A stretch of DNA of 64,000 nucleotides from Lingula anatina (lineage: Eukaryota > Brachiopoda > Lingulata > Lingulida > Lingulidae). Shown here in pieces: positions 12,077-21,391 of the stretch; within the stretch, counting starts at the first letter, position 1, and every line of letters starts with the position of its first letter. Made by a program: the position numbers and the translations under genes. Below the pieces are notes generated by a model. That model searched no databases, was not told where the DNA came from, and worked only from the letters and a program-made list of their open reading frames with translations. Location: NCBI RefSeq assembly GCF_001039355.2, contig NW_019775724.1, forward strand, positions 593,576-657,575, given 5' to 3'.

Positions 12077-12218
12077 ATGCGTTCCTCTGGAGGTGGTAAT
12101 CCCGTAGGATGTGCTGTGAAACACGATGATGACCAATATTGGGGAGATTTATATGACACTATTCCTGGCGATTTCCCCAAAAATGGTAAGTTTCCTTACA
12201 AACATATTACGGTCAGTA

Positions 12219-12255
<37 letters not shown>

Positions 12256-12638
12256 AAACCATATAACTCTAATACAAAATATTATTTGATGTTTTAAATG
12301 AGTCCGTATATACCACGTTGCTGTGGTGTTTAGACAATTGGTGCCCATGTAACCTAAAACAATTTTCCGTCTTTTTCTGATTTCATCATTGTTTTGTTTT
12401 TAAGAACGACGTGCACAAGGGAGTGACATAAGTGGAACGGCCGGAAAACTAACTGTAAAACTGAAGCTGATGGCAGCCTTGGCACTTCTTTTGATAGTCA
12501 GTGGAATAACTGGAATCGTGGTGTCGGGCAAGTAGCAGAAGTTTCTCGAAACAAATTGGAAAAAGCTTTTTTTCTGAAATAACAAAGTAATACAAACAAC
12601 ATATACGCGTTTCTGGAAAAATTATTATTATTAGTATG

Positions 12639-12671
<33 letters not shown>

Positions 12672-15600
12672 GAAGGAAATCATTTACAGTGCCTCTTTAT
12701 CGTTGATATATGTCACCAAAGAATTAACGTCAACATGTACTTTAAAAGAACATTTTGCCCAATAATGCACGCTATTCCTATTATATCCAACAATATTCGC
12801 TTTCAGAACTTGCCAGTAAATCAAGTAAATCAAGCGAAGTAAGAATTGGTAAGTCTCATGGACATGGGCGTCAGCGATTCATATCAAATAACATTAAGCA
12901 TAGGTATATGTTTTACAGTAGTTTGTCTTCTTTTAATTTATTGAAAATATTATATTAAATAAAATACAGTAATAAAAATTCGTGTGCTCTGTGGGAAAAA
13001 TAAATACCTTTTAAAGAGGGTTTTATTTCTATGAATTTTGTAATCTCTTTAACTACCTTTATTTCTAGGTTTTACAAGATCTTCTTTCAACTTTTCCACT
13101 CCGGATAACATCAATTATTCTATCAAGTTTCCCATATCTGATCTCTCCAGACGGGACCGTGTTCGTTTTGACGTGAGAGGTAAGATATATTTAAAGTCTA
13201 GATCTTGATTTAAGGAGGTCCTATTATATTTTGGCAAAATCCCCATATAACTAAATTTAATAAACGTGACGCTTTTCGGGACGCTACCTCTGAAAGACTA
13301 GCTGCATCAACCCCCCAATTTTTTTCATATTCTTTACTCATATGGTGAGCAGATTTTGTCTTACAGTTTTTTCAAAAACGCTAGGACAGAAATGGTGTTT
13401 CTCTAAAACAAAAGTTAAAAACTTCCCAAATGCCGTGCACTTTTCCTCCAGTGCACGTCAGGTGCACTGCTTGCCTTTGCGTTAAACTTAACCAGCCGCG
13501 GCCACATTTTTTTACGTTTCCGGGAGTAAACGAAGTAGACTCCCTATTTTTGTTTATGTTTTACCATGGCAACGAGATGACGTCACTGGGCAGGAATGAG
13601 CATGTCGATCTAATGTTTATGTATTGGCATGGCAACGGATGACGACAAAAGCAGGGCAGAGAACGACGTAGAGGCAGACGTAGCATTAGTTCGTCTCATT
13701 TACGTGACGTTAATTGTGCAAGAAATACTGGCCATGCGTCAAAGGTATTGCACAGGGTGTATTGCCGACCATGGTTCCAAAAAGCATCACATGGATGGGT
13801 GTATGGCCGACTGGTCGGTTTCGGTACATACTTACTTCACCAGGGCAAAAGCTGCTGTGAGCCATGGGGCAATACTGAAGGCCTACAAGTTGCTGAAACA
13901 AAAACTGAAGCAGCAAGAGCATACATACATTCTTTCCGTCATCATGACTGCATCGTTGCTGGAAGATTTTGGCAAAGACGTTGATGATCCGAACCATGTG
14001 TTAGTCCCTGACACCGCCCCCGCCAGAATGGCCCACAATGCACGTAGTCTGCAGGAGAAGTGTGAGATAACAGTCTCACACAACCTGGATGTCACCAACG
14101 TGACAAATGTACTGATTTTAGCACACAGGATGGGGTGCACGTCCCTCCGGACGTGGTGCCTAGATTTCATTGTGAAGAATATTGCTTCTATAAGCAACAG
14201 GACCTTGTCACCCGTTTACAGGGATCCATTGTTGGGCCGGCTACTTGTGGAGCAGTTTGCCTGGAGATGCAGCGATCTACAAGAAGAGGTCAGTTATCTA
14301 TTAATTCAACTATCTTTACATATGTAAATAATGTTAAAATTACTATACTATTTATCTAGTGCTTGTATATACAGTGCTAAGAATATTAATGTTTTAGTTG
14401 TAGTCATATGTTGTAATACGATGGTGTGCAATGCGTAATTGAATACTTTTTTCTTGTAAAAAGGTGGAGCCTTATGCTGGTGGGACGGCGATGGAAGGAA
14501 TGCCCGAGGAAGAAGATGTGGCGGTGGAGATGTCCGTAGAAGAAGAAAATGTGGCGGGGGAGATGTCCGTGGAAGAATATGTGGCGGAGGAGATGTCCGT
14601 AGAAGAAGAAGATGTGGCGGAGAAGATGTCCGTGGAAGAAGATGTGGCGGGGGAGATGTCCGTGGAAGAAGAAGATGTGGCGGAGGAGATGTCCGTGGAA
14701 GAAGAAGATGTGGCGGAGGAGATGTCTGTGGAAGAAGAAGATGTGGAGGAGGAGATGTCCGTGGAAGAAGATGTGGCGGAGCAGTAAGAAATGACAATGG
14801 TAATATATATAAGGGGGAGTGAGGGGGGGGGTATTAATGAAGTGTGTATCCTTTTTCTTTGTTACCTCCGCCAAAGAGGTTATGTTTTCACCCCTGTTTG
14901 TCTGTCTGTCTGTCTGTTTGTCATCAACATAACTCAAAAAGTTATGGATGAATTTCGATGGAATTTTCAGGATAGGTCAGAAATGGGTTAACTTAGAAGT
15001 GATTAGTTTTTGGTGGTGATCTGGATCAATATTCAATCAATAATCAAAAATAAAAAACTAAGTTATGTAGCGATTTTGATGAAACTGTCAGAAGTGAGCC
15101 AAGGAACAGATGATTAGTTTTTGGTGGTGATCCGGATCAATAATCAATAAGAAAAAAATAAAAAAAAAACTAAGTGGGCCAAGGAATAGATTATTTGTTT
15201 TTGGTGGTGATCCGGATCAATAATCAATCAATAATCGATCAATAATCAATTATCAATAATCAAAAAACTAAATCATTATAGAATAAAATTAAGGGTTGAA
15301 ACGACATTGGGTGGAGACTTGGCTGCCTTGGCGGAGGTCTGCGCTCTCGGAGTACATTTCTAGTTAAACATAAAAAAGCCTAATATAAGCTGTATAATTT
15401 AATGATAACAAGGTAATCAGTCGATGTTTTTTATTATTTCAGATTAGGTTATGATAAATGAAGACGCCCAGCATAAACTAGCAGAAATATGGGAATTTAT
15501 TTGTCTGACACGAGCAACAAACTTTATGTTATAGACTACTGAAATTATTATGTACTTTTATATTAGGCCCCTATGTAGCTATTAAAGTATGATTGTTGAC

Positions 15601-18492
15601 AAGAAAATGGTGTTATCGATGATTAAAACGTTGAAGGGGAGGTTAAATGGGTAACGATATGTGTGAGCTATGCAGTCGAATATTGATTAGTTTAATGTTA
15701 CAACTCATAGAATATGATAACTTGAGACAGTGATGCAAAAGTCAACCATTGCAACGTCGGCTTATCTTGATAAAGTACCTGATGTATTTATCGATGAGCA
15801 GTATACATCGTTTTCGACGCAAGAAATAGTGCTGCATCCTTGCCAAACTTTTGTAATAGGAAATAAAATATCGATGGTGTATAACACGTATACCCGAAAG
15901 TATACCCGACAAGTAGATTAATGCCAATTTTACTTCTGGACATGTACGAGACACATCTAAAACGCCCTTTTACCGCTCTTTTAGCGAGATCCACTAGCGG
16001 GATCAGGAAAAACAATGTGGATTAAAAGGTTGTTATCAAATGCCGCTACATTGATTTCACCGCCGCCACAAAATATATTTTACTGTTACGATATCTGGCA
16101 ACCGCTCTTTGATGAAATGCAGAGTGAACACCCCGAAACAGTAACATATATCATCACTTCTGGGTAGGGTACCAGGGCCGTAGCCTGAGCAAAATGCCGG
16201 GGGGGGGGGGGGGGGCCAGGGGTATAGAAGACACAAGGGGGCGAAGCCCGANGGATCAATAATCAATAAGAAAAAAATTTAAAAAAAACTAAGTGGGCCA
16301 AGGAATAGATTATTTGTTTTTGGTGGTGATCCGGATCAATAATCAATCAATAATCGATCAATAATAAATTATCAATAATCAAAAAACTAAATCATTATAG
16401 AATAAAATTAAGGGTTGAAACGACATTGGGTGGAGACTTGGCTGCCTTGGCGGAGGTCTGCGCTCTCGGAGTACATTTCTAGTTAAACATAAAAAAGCCT
16501 AATATAAGCTGTATAATTTAATGATAACAAGGTAATCAGTCGATGTTTTTTATTATTTCAGATTAGGTTATGATAAATGAAGACGCCCAGCATAAACTAG
16601 CAGAAATATGGGAATTTATTTGTCTGACACGAGCAACAAACTTTATGTTATAGACTACTGAAATTATTATGTACTTTTATATTATGTAGCTATTAAAGTA
16701 TGATTGTTGACAAGAAAATGGTGTTATCGATGATTAAAACGTTGAAGGGGAGGTTAAATGGGTAACGATATGTGTGAGCTATGCAGTCGAATATTGATTA
16801 GTTTAATGTTACAACTCATAGAATATGATAACTTGAGACAGTGATGCAAAAGTCAACCATTGCAACGTCGGCTTATCTTGATAAAGTACCTGATGTATTT
16901 ATCGATGAGCAGTATACATCGTTTTCGACGCAAGAAATAGTGCTGCATCCTTGCCAAACTTTTGTAATAGGAAATAAAATATCGATGGTGTATAACACGT
17001 GGTAAAAGTTATAAAGTATACCCGACAAGTAGATTAATGCCAATTTTACTTCTGGACATGTACGAGACACATCTAAAACGCCCTTTTACCGCTCTTTTAG
17101 CGAGATCCACTAGCGGGATCAGGAAAAACAATGTGGATTAAAAGGTTGTTATCAAATGCCGCTACATTGATTTCACCGCCGCCACAAAATATATTTTACT
17201 GTTACCGCTCTTTGATGAAATGCAGAGTGAACACCCCGAAACAGTAACATATATCATCACTTCTGGGTAGGGTACCAGGGCCGTAGCCTGAGCAAAATGC
17301 CGGGGGGGGGGGGGGCCAGTANGTGGGAGGGGGTGTCCCCCTCCCACGGTGTGGAAAATTTTTAAAAAACTGTATGTATAATACTGCATTCTGGTGCATT
17401 TTTACTGTTAATTATTGCTCAATCAGAAGTCAGAAATTGTGGGTTCATTTTGCCATAAGTAGCCTACAGTCATTTTTTTCAACACAACACGCCAATTGGC
17501 TTGGGGGATAGCTCCCTAAGGGAGGGTGAGCTTTTTGGCATGAAGTGAGTTGGCTAAAAACAGTAGGCCTACTCCTTTGTTAACAGATTGTTGAATGATT
17601 GTCTAGTGGCCATGAGTGCATTTTCTCACAGAATTGATACCAACTTTGCAATTTTTTTTTTTACCTTTGTCATTATTTTTTTTTGCACCTCAAATCCCGG
17701 GGGGGGGGGGGGGCAGCTGCTCTTCAGTCTAGCTTGACATTTAGGCTAACTGTTAACTCATATGCTAACTGAACTCATTGTAAAAACTAGGCCTACCAAC
17801 CTGAGTATTAACATCAAAATTGGATTCTACAACCCCTTAAACATAAGAAAAGACATATGACGCACTAAAGTACCTTTTATTGTTGTTGATGAAAGGTAGG
17901 CCGTTTTGGCCGTCATTTTGAAAATTGTCATTTCTCCTACCTAAATAGTTGGAGAAATTATTGATTGTCATATTTGTGTTCAGCATCAAATTTCGCCACA
18001 TGGGCAACACCTGTCATGATTTTTAATAGATTTACACTACCCTAGCAAAACATAAGGGTATGTTGTCTGATGTTCTAGTATGTTTGTCATTCATTTTTAA
18101 TTTAAACTATTCTGTTTCAATTTTCAGGCGAGGAAGTATACATTAATATCAGAGAGCGTGGAAAAGATGTTTTCACATTCATAATCACCTGCTGTTACCA
18201 GCACTCCTCCACTTCGAGTATCTATCCCGCCGTGGTATTAAATATCCCGGGCATATACGACCGCTACGCCCATATAAGTGGTTTTGTAAGTCGCGACCTC
18301 ATAAGTTCAGAGAAATATTATCCCTTCTGGTTAAAATGGAATGCGACGGCGTCCACTATAGTCATTGGACGAGGCACTGTCCCCGGATTGCAAACGAGCA
18401 TGTGGTGGGACAAGGAACAATTTAATGAGGTGACGGAAATACACGCTGTCACAGGATTCGGTTACACAGCTGACTGGATCGTGTACAACTAA
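12077..18492 (+). CDS. Type II membrane protein with extracellular FA-O-methyltransferase-like domain, copy C
   Basis: Exons 12077-12185 (1b), 12405-12527, 12807-12848, 13069-13179 and 18128-18492, all phase 1; 750 bp, 249 aa. The acidic tail has YDTI. Transmembrane helix about 59-77 (MAALALLLIVSGITGIVVS). The stalk is 14 codons, lengthened by a KSS repeat (SKSSKSSE). The extracellular FA-O-methyltransferase-like domain has the same blocks as copies A and B: RRDRVRFDVRG, a CC pair (ITCCYQ), FWLKWN, and WDKEQFNEVTEIHAVTGFG. Sequons NFS and NAT. The donor after exon 2 reads G/GCAAGT, a probable GC-AG intron where copy B has GTAAGT. Intron 4 is 4948 bp and contains a separate gene on the same strand. 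The last exon keeps 365 bp and an intact frame, so the gene appears functional despite the insertion. Confidence 0.82.
12621..12671. repeat. (ATT)n microsatellite in intron 2 of copy C
   Basis: Imperfect then perfect ATT repeat. The asparagine- or isoleucine-rich open frames crossing it are artefacts of the repeat. Confidence 0.9.
13561..13585 (+). promoter_or_regulatory. X-box-like plus CRE element before the nested gene
   Basis: TTACCATGGCAAC (13561-13573) resembles an RFX X-box. Five bases on, a perfect CRE, TGACGTCA, lies at 13578-13585. The pair sits about 45-70 bp before the ATG at 13629. A weaker second copy (CATGGCAACGGATGACGAC) begins at 13628 and overlaps the start codon. Family knowledge: RFX and CREB/ATF sites are often paired in promoters. 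Use here is inferred. Confidence 0.35.
13629..14787 (+). CDS. Nested gene: unknown protein with BTB-like segment and acidic repeat tail
   Basis: Two exons, 13629-14288 and 14464-14787, joined in phase 0 across a 175-bp intron (donor GAG/GTCAGT, acceptor AAAAAG/GTGGAG); 327 aa. The gene lies on the same strand inside intron 4 of FA copy C. Residues about 38-60 hold a cysteine/histidine cluster (CTGCIADHGSKKHHMDGC) that could bind zinc. Residues about 155-190 (NVTNVLILAHRMGCTSLRTW) resemble the C-terminal part of a BTB/POZ fold; I do not see a complete BTB domain. From about residue 235 the tail is a tandem repeat of the type MSVEEEDVAEE, very acidic. Base composition is more GC-rich than the flanking intron. 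Another possible end uses donor GCA/GTAAGA at 14784 and acceptor at 15442, swapping the stop for QLGYDK then stop. Function is unknown; a transposon-derived origin is possible. Confidence 0.6.
14508..14781 (+). repeat. Coding minisatellite (27-33 bp units)
   Basis: Repeats of GAGATGTCCGTGGAAGAAG followed by AAGATGTGGCG, with 27-bp and 33-bp versions, all in frame, encode the acidic tail of the nested gene. Because units are multiples of three and lack stops in several frames, long open frames also appear on the minus strand (HIFFFHGHLLRH type) and in another plus frame. They are shadows. Confidence 0.85.
14864..15365. mobile_element. MITE-like element with ACCTCCGCCAA ends
   Basis: Left end ACCTCCGCCAA (14864-14874) is the inverse of TTGGCGGAGGT (15328-15338), followed by CTGCGCTCTCGGAGT. 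Inside are a TCTG tract and three degenerate copies of TTTTTGGTGGTGATC(C/T)GGATCAAT. I recognise ends of this type as widespread in aquatic animal genomes, though the superfamily was not established here. Confidence 0.6.
15132..16251. repeat. First copy of a ~1.07-kb duplicated stretch ending at a single N
   Basis: Nearly identical to 16253-17321. Differences are small: GGCCCC present near 15566 and absent in the second copy, CGTATACCCGAAAG near 15888 against GGTAAAAGTTATA, and an extra GATATCTGGCAA near 16090. The copy ends in a poly-G tract and a G-rich repeat, then N at 16252. No gene is supported; the short open frames repeat in both copies. Confidence 0.85.
16253..17321. repeat. Second copy of the ~1.07-kb stretch, bounded by single Ns
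   Basis: Starts right after the N at 16252 and ends at the N at 17322. With a one-base N on both sides and allele-like differences from 15132-16215, it is best read as a second haplotype or an unmerged contig overlap placed in tandem. A true tandem duplication is not excluded. Confidence 0.8.
17270..17715 (+). mobile_element. G-rich repeat element, copy 1
   Basis: Begins GGGCCGTAGCCTGAGCAAAATGCC, runs through a poly-G tract and the hairpin GTGGGAGGGGG-TGT-CCCCCTCCCAC (17324-17348), and ends near CAAATCCCGGGGG. The same sequence is present in inverted orientation at about 63629-64000. It looks like a non-autonomous element. Contig joins fall inside its G tracts. Confidence 0.6.
17716..18127. 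other. Remainder of copy C intron 4
   Basis: No gene. Similarity to the end of copy B's intron resumes near 18030 (ATGTTTGTCATTCATTTTTA then TCTGTTTCAATTTTCAG), marking the right limit of the insertion. Confidence 0.5.
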
Positions 18493-18723
18493 ACGGCTTG
18501 GTTTGGAAGATAGTTGTCTAATAACGCTTTATCCAAACCCAATAATTTTTTTAGAGGTGCAAACAAGGTCACAGACACAGGGACGCTCTTAAAAATACTA
18601 AGTGCACAAATTTGCAAACTACGTTTGATTATTTTAGGTTCTCACGTGAAGAAGTTTGTATCAAAGTTCCACTCTCCTGGAACCATGGAAAATCAAAAGT
18701 AATTCATTTTCTAACCCGAAAAA

Positions 18724-19303
18724 GGAACATACGTTACTGGCACAAATGCAAAAAGTTTTGTTTTACTCACTTTGAAAATTCAATAATCACTGGTTTTGTT
18801 CTTTTATTTATCTCCCACAAATATAACGTTGTGAAAAACTATGATAATCTTCTGTATAGAACAGTTAACTGTTTTGAGCGACTTTAGTTTGCTTGTCATT
18901 GAAAAGACGGGGAAATACGCCCTACCGATAGTAAAATAAGCATTAAATAAACTATTTTTCTTCTTGTGAACCAAATATTATATCAGAAATATCAAACTAC
19001 ATGTATATCATGGAATCACAAAATATTTTTCGGCCAGGAACAGAAAACAGTGTTTTCTATTGCACCAAGTACTTGCATAAAATGAAACTTTCTGACAATT
19101 TTCTGGGGAACATACGTTACTTAGTATTAGCCATGACGCAAAGCCCCTTGAGTTACAGTTTGAATACATGTATTAAAAAAAGGCCAACCTTACGTCATGT
19201 GTAATTTACCTTACTGTGACTGAATCACGACAAATTAAATCGGAACGCGGTATAAAAATTAAATAAAAATGACCCGGACATACGTTACCGGAACATACGT
19301 TAC
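18724..19303 (+). repeat. Four copies of a 13-14-bp motif (GGAACATACGTTAC)
   Basis: GGAACATACGTTAC occurs at 18724-18737, 19107-19120 and 19290-19303, and GGACATACGTTAC at 19276-19288. Spacing is uneven, so this is not a simple tandem repeat. All are in the same orientation, just left of the Harbinger-like element. The meaning is unknown. Confidence 0.6.
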
Positions 19304-19324
19304 CATTTAGAACTCTTTACATAA

Positions 19325-20323
19325 AGCTACTCTTACAACCGGTCGTGCGTGCTTCTACGAGCGGTTTGCGTGCAAAAAATTGGCCAAGTAGTAAGATACA
19401 CGCACGTGGAACGTACTTTTTTTGGTGGAAGCAAACATGACGAAAAGCACGCAGCCCGAAAACTGGCCGGCCAGTTTTTCGCTACGACCTGTCTGCGACA
19501 ATTAGAACGCCTGGAGCACGCTCGTAGCACGCAAGACAAAAGTACTGAGTAAGTGCGCTAGGCGTTCGTGTAACGCAGGAAAAGCATGCAGAAATTCCGG
19601 GGTATTTTACCACGAAGACGTACTTACCACGCAAGAGGCTCGTACGTTCAACTTGCTTTCAATGTACGTGTTAACAAAAAGGGGGGTGAGCGCACTTCCT
19701 CCGTGCGTTTATCTTACTTCCAAAGTGCGTGGCGAGTACTACTACCATACTTGTGAAGTGCGTCACACTAAGACGACACACGTGCCCAGCACGATAAAAG
19801 TGCAGGCGATCCCGAGCAATCACTGCTAGCATTGCGTCAAGATCTTCGGCCTCCTCTAGCATTAGCAGCTGTAGAAGTCGATGGCGCATCCTTCTTGGAA
19901 GTGCCATTTTGGAAGCCAAAACAGTGAATGATGAAGAGACTCGGTGCTCCCTTTTATATTATTTTGATTATCCGTGCGTTCCACTTCCGTGCTCATTGCG
20001 TTTCTCTTATCTTACGTTTCTCTTACTTCGTAAGTACGATTTCTGAAAACGTACGCTTCACTTGCAATACACGCATGATTATCTCACTCACTGTGTGCGA
20101 CACAAGTACTGATCGTACGTGCTCCTTACTTCTTCCTACTTCCAAAAAAAGGCGTACAGACCACTTGCAGGCCTCACGTTTAGAGCACGACACACCTACT
20201 CATAAAAGACTTACTACTTACGTCCGCTGCGATTTAATTTTCATCCTGCAACAACGCTACGTCTGACAAGCACTCCGAGGACGCACGATCTCTAAGCACG
20301 CACGACGGGTTGTAAGAGAGGCT
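19325..20323. mobile_element. 999-bp PIF/Harbinger-like non-autonomous element
   Basis: Terminal inverted repeats match at 27 of 30 positions: left 19325-19354, right 20294-20323, with shared blocks CTCTTACAACC and GTCGTGCGTGCTT. The element is flanked by the direct repeat TAA (19322-19324 and 20324-20326), the 3-bp TWA-type target duplication of the PIF/Harbinger superfamily. The interior is GC- and CpG-richer than the flanks and full of short CGTAC/CGTGCG motifs in both orientations, probably subterminal repeats. No full transposase is present. Confidence 0.8.
19671..19907 (-). pseudogene. Fragment resembling the N-terminus of a Harbinger-type nuclease
   Basis: A minus-strand frame inside the 999-bp element, from the ATG at 19907, begins MALPRRMRHRLLQLLMLEEA and continues EDLDAMLAVIARDR. 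Basic-then-leucine-rich starts of this kind are seen in Harbinger-derived nucleases. The frame ends after 78 codons with no DDE region, so at most it is a relic. The call is weak and rests on the element's ends as well. Confidence 0.3.
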
Positions 20324-21048
20324 TAATATAAAGACAAGATAAAAATTAAAAATTCATTTAAAATTGAGGCAGTCGTGGATTTTTGTTCTATACACATTCA
20401 TGTTTTAAAAAATTTAATACAACTTTGAATTGATTTAATTCTATTTTTTGACAGCTCGGCATGTGAAATTCACCACTATATTGGGTTTTGGGTGTTTAAT
20501 GACATTTCCATTGCTTTGCGCACTTAATTCTTTTTCTATTTCAAGAACTTCTAATTAAAATAACTTTTAATTTTAATTATAAGACTTTGATAACTATACA
20601 AAATGATTACTTGTAGGCTCATGAGGACGGGTAATTTGTACATTTTTCACTTGCCACGTTTTTATTACGTTGTTGTCGGTTGCCTAGAAATACTGATTTA
20701 ATTTGATAATTTTCAATGATAGTAAATGAAATGTACCTTGAAGAACTTAAAATTAGTTTGGGCCTATTAATTATCTTGGATGACAACCAGTGCTATATGC
20801 TGCATTGAAAACTGTATATTACACCAAGGAAATAGCTCAAAGATTCTGAGAGACAGAATAATGAGACAAAAATAAAAAGACATCGAAGAAAACTATGAAT
20901 ATGAAAAATATACATGTATGGTAGGCTTATCTTAATTAATTAACTATTTTTCTATAAAATTTCAGTCAGCTGACATTTTCTCTTTCTTAACCTCAACTGC
21001 ACTTGTAAATGGTAAAAGCATATACATAAAATATCCAGAAGTCTTTAG

Positions 21049-21391
21049 TTAAAGGGATAACAACTGTTCATTTTAGCCCAAAAAATTAATTTTCCTGGGA
21101 TAAAGGACAATTTTCCCATACTTACCAATTGTAAGTGAATCCATTCCCACATTCAAATTTAGTCCCTGTTTTTTTTTTAAGTTTGGTTTTTTGTAATAAT
21201 CTCTTAAGAGATTATTACAGAGTGTAGCCATCTATGGAAATCACGTGATGTCATGGCAAGTACAAATGTTAAAATAATTGTGTTAACCGCCGATTTGGAG
21301 GCAAAATAGAAATTATTGTATTTCTATGAGTTAGTTTCAATGTATTTATTGTGAAATATGGATATCTTACGAACAGTTGTTATCCCTTTAA
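21049..21391. mobile_element. TTAA-flanked MITE, copy 1 (343 bp)
   Basis: Ends are perfect inverted repeats AGGGATAACAACTGTTC and GAACAGTTGTTATCCCT, flanked by TTAA on both sides. The paralogous site after copy B (8645-8665, TTTAGTTAAAATAAGATC) has a single TTAA and no element, which proves insertion and the TTAA target duplication. TTAA targets are typical of piggyBac- and Kolobok-type transposons. A second copy is at 41165-41485. No coding capacity. Confidence 0.85.

Noticed and set aside
14348-14937. Long minus-strand open frames (His/Phe/Leu and Pro/Ser repeats)
   Set aside because: Antisense shadows of the in-frame acidic minisatellite of the nested gene; no splice context or start of their own.
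15730-17070. Repeated 62-75-codon frames on both strands
   Set aside because: They occur twice because of the N-bounded duplication, with indels that break the frame in the second copy; no domain.
19349-19552. Overlapping plus and minus frames rich in Arg and Cys
   Set aside because: Inside the Harbinger-like element's CG-rich end; no transposase motif.
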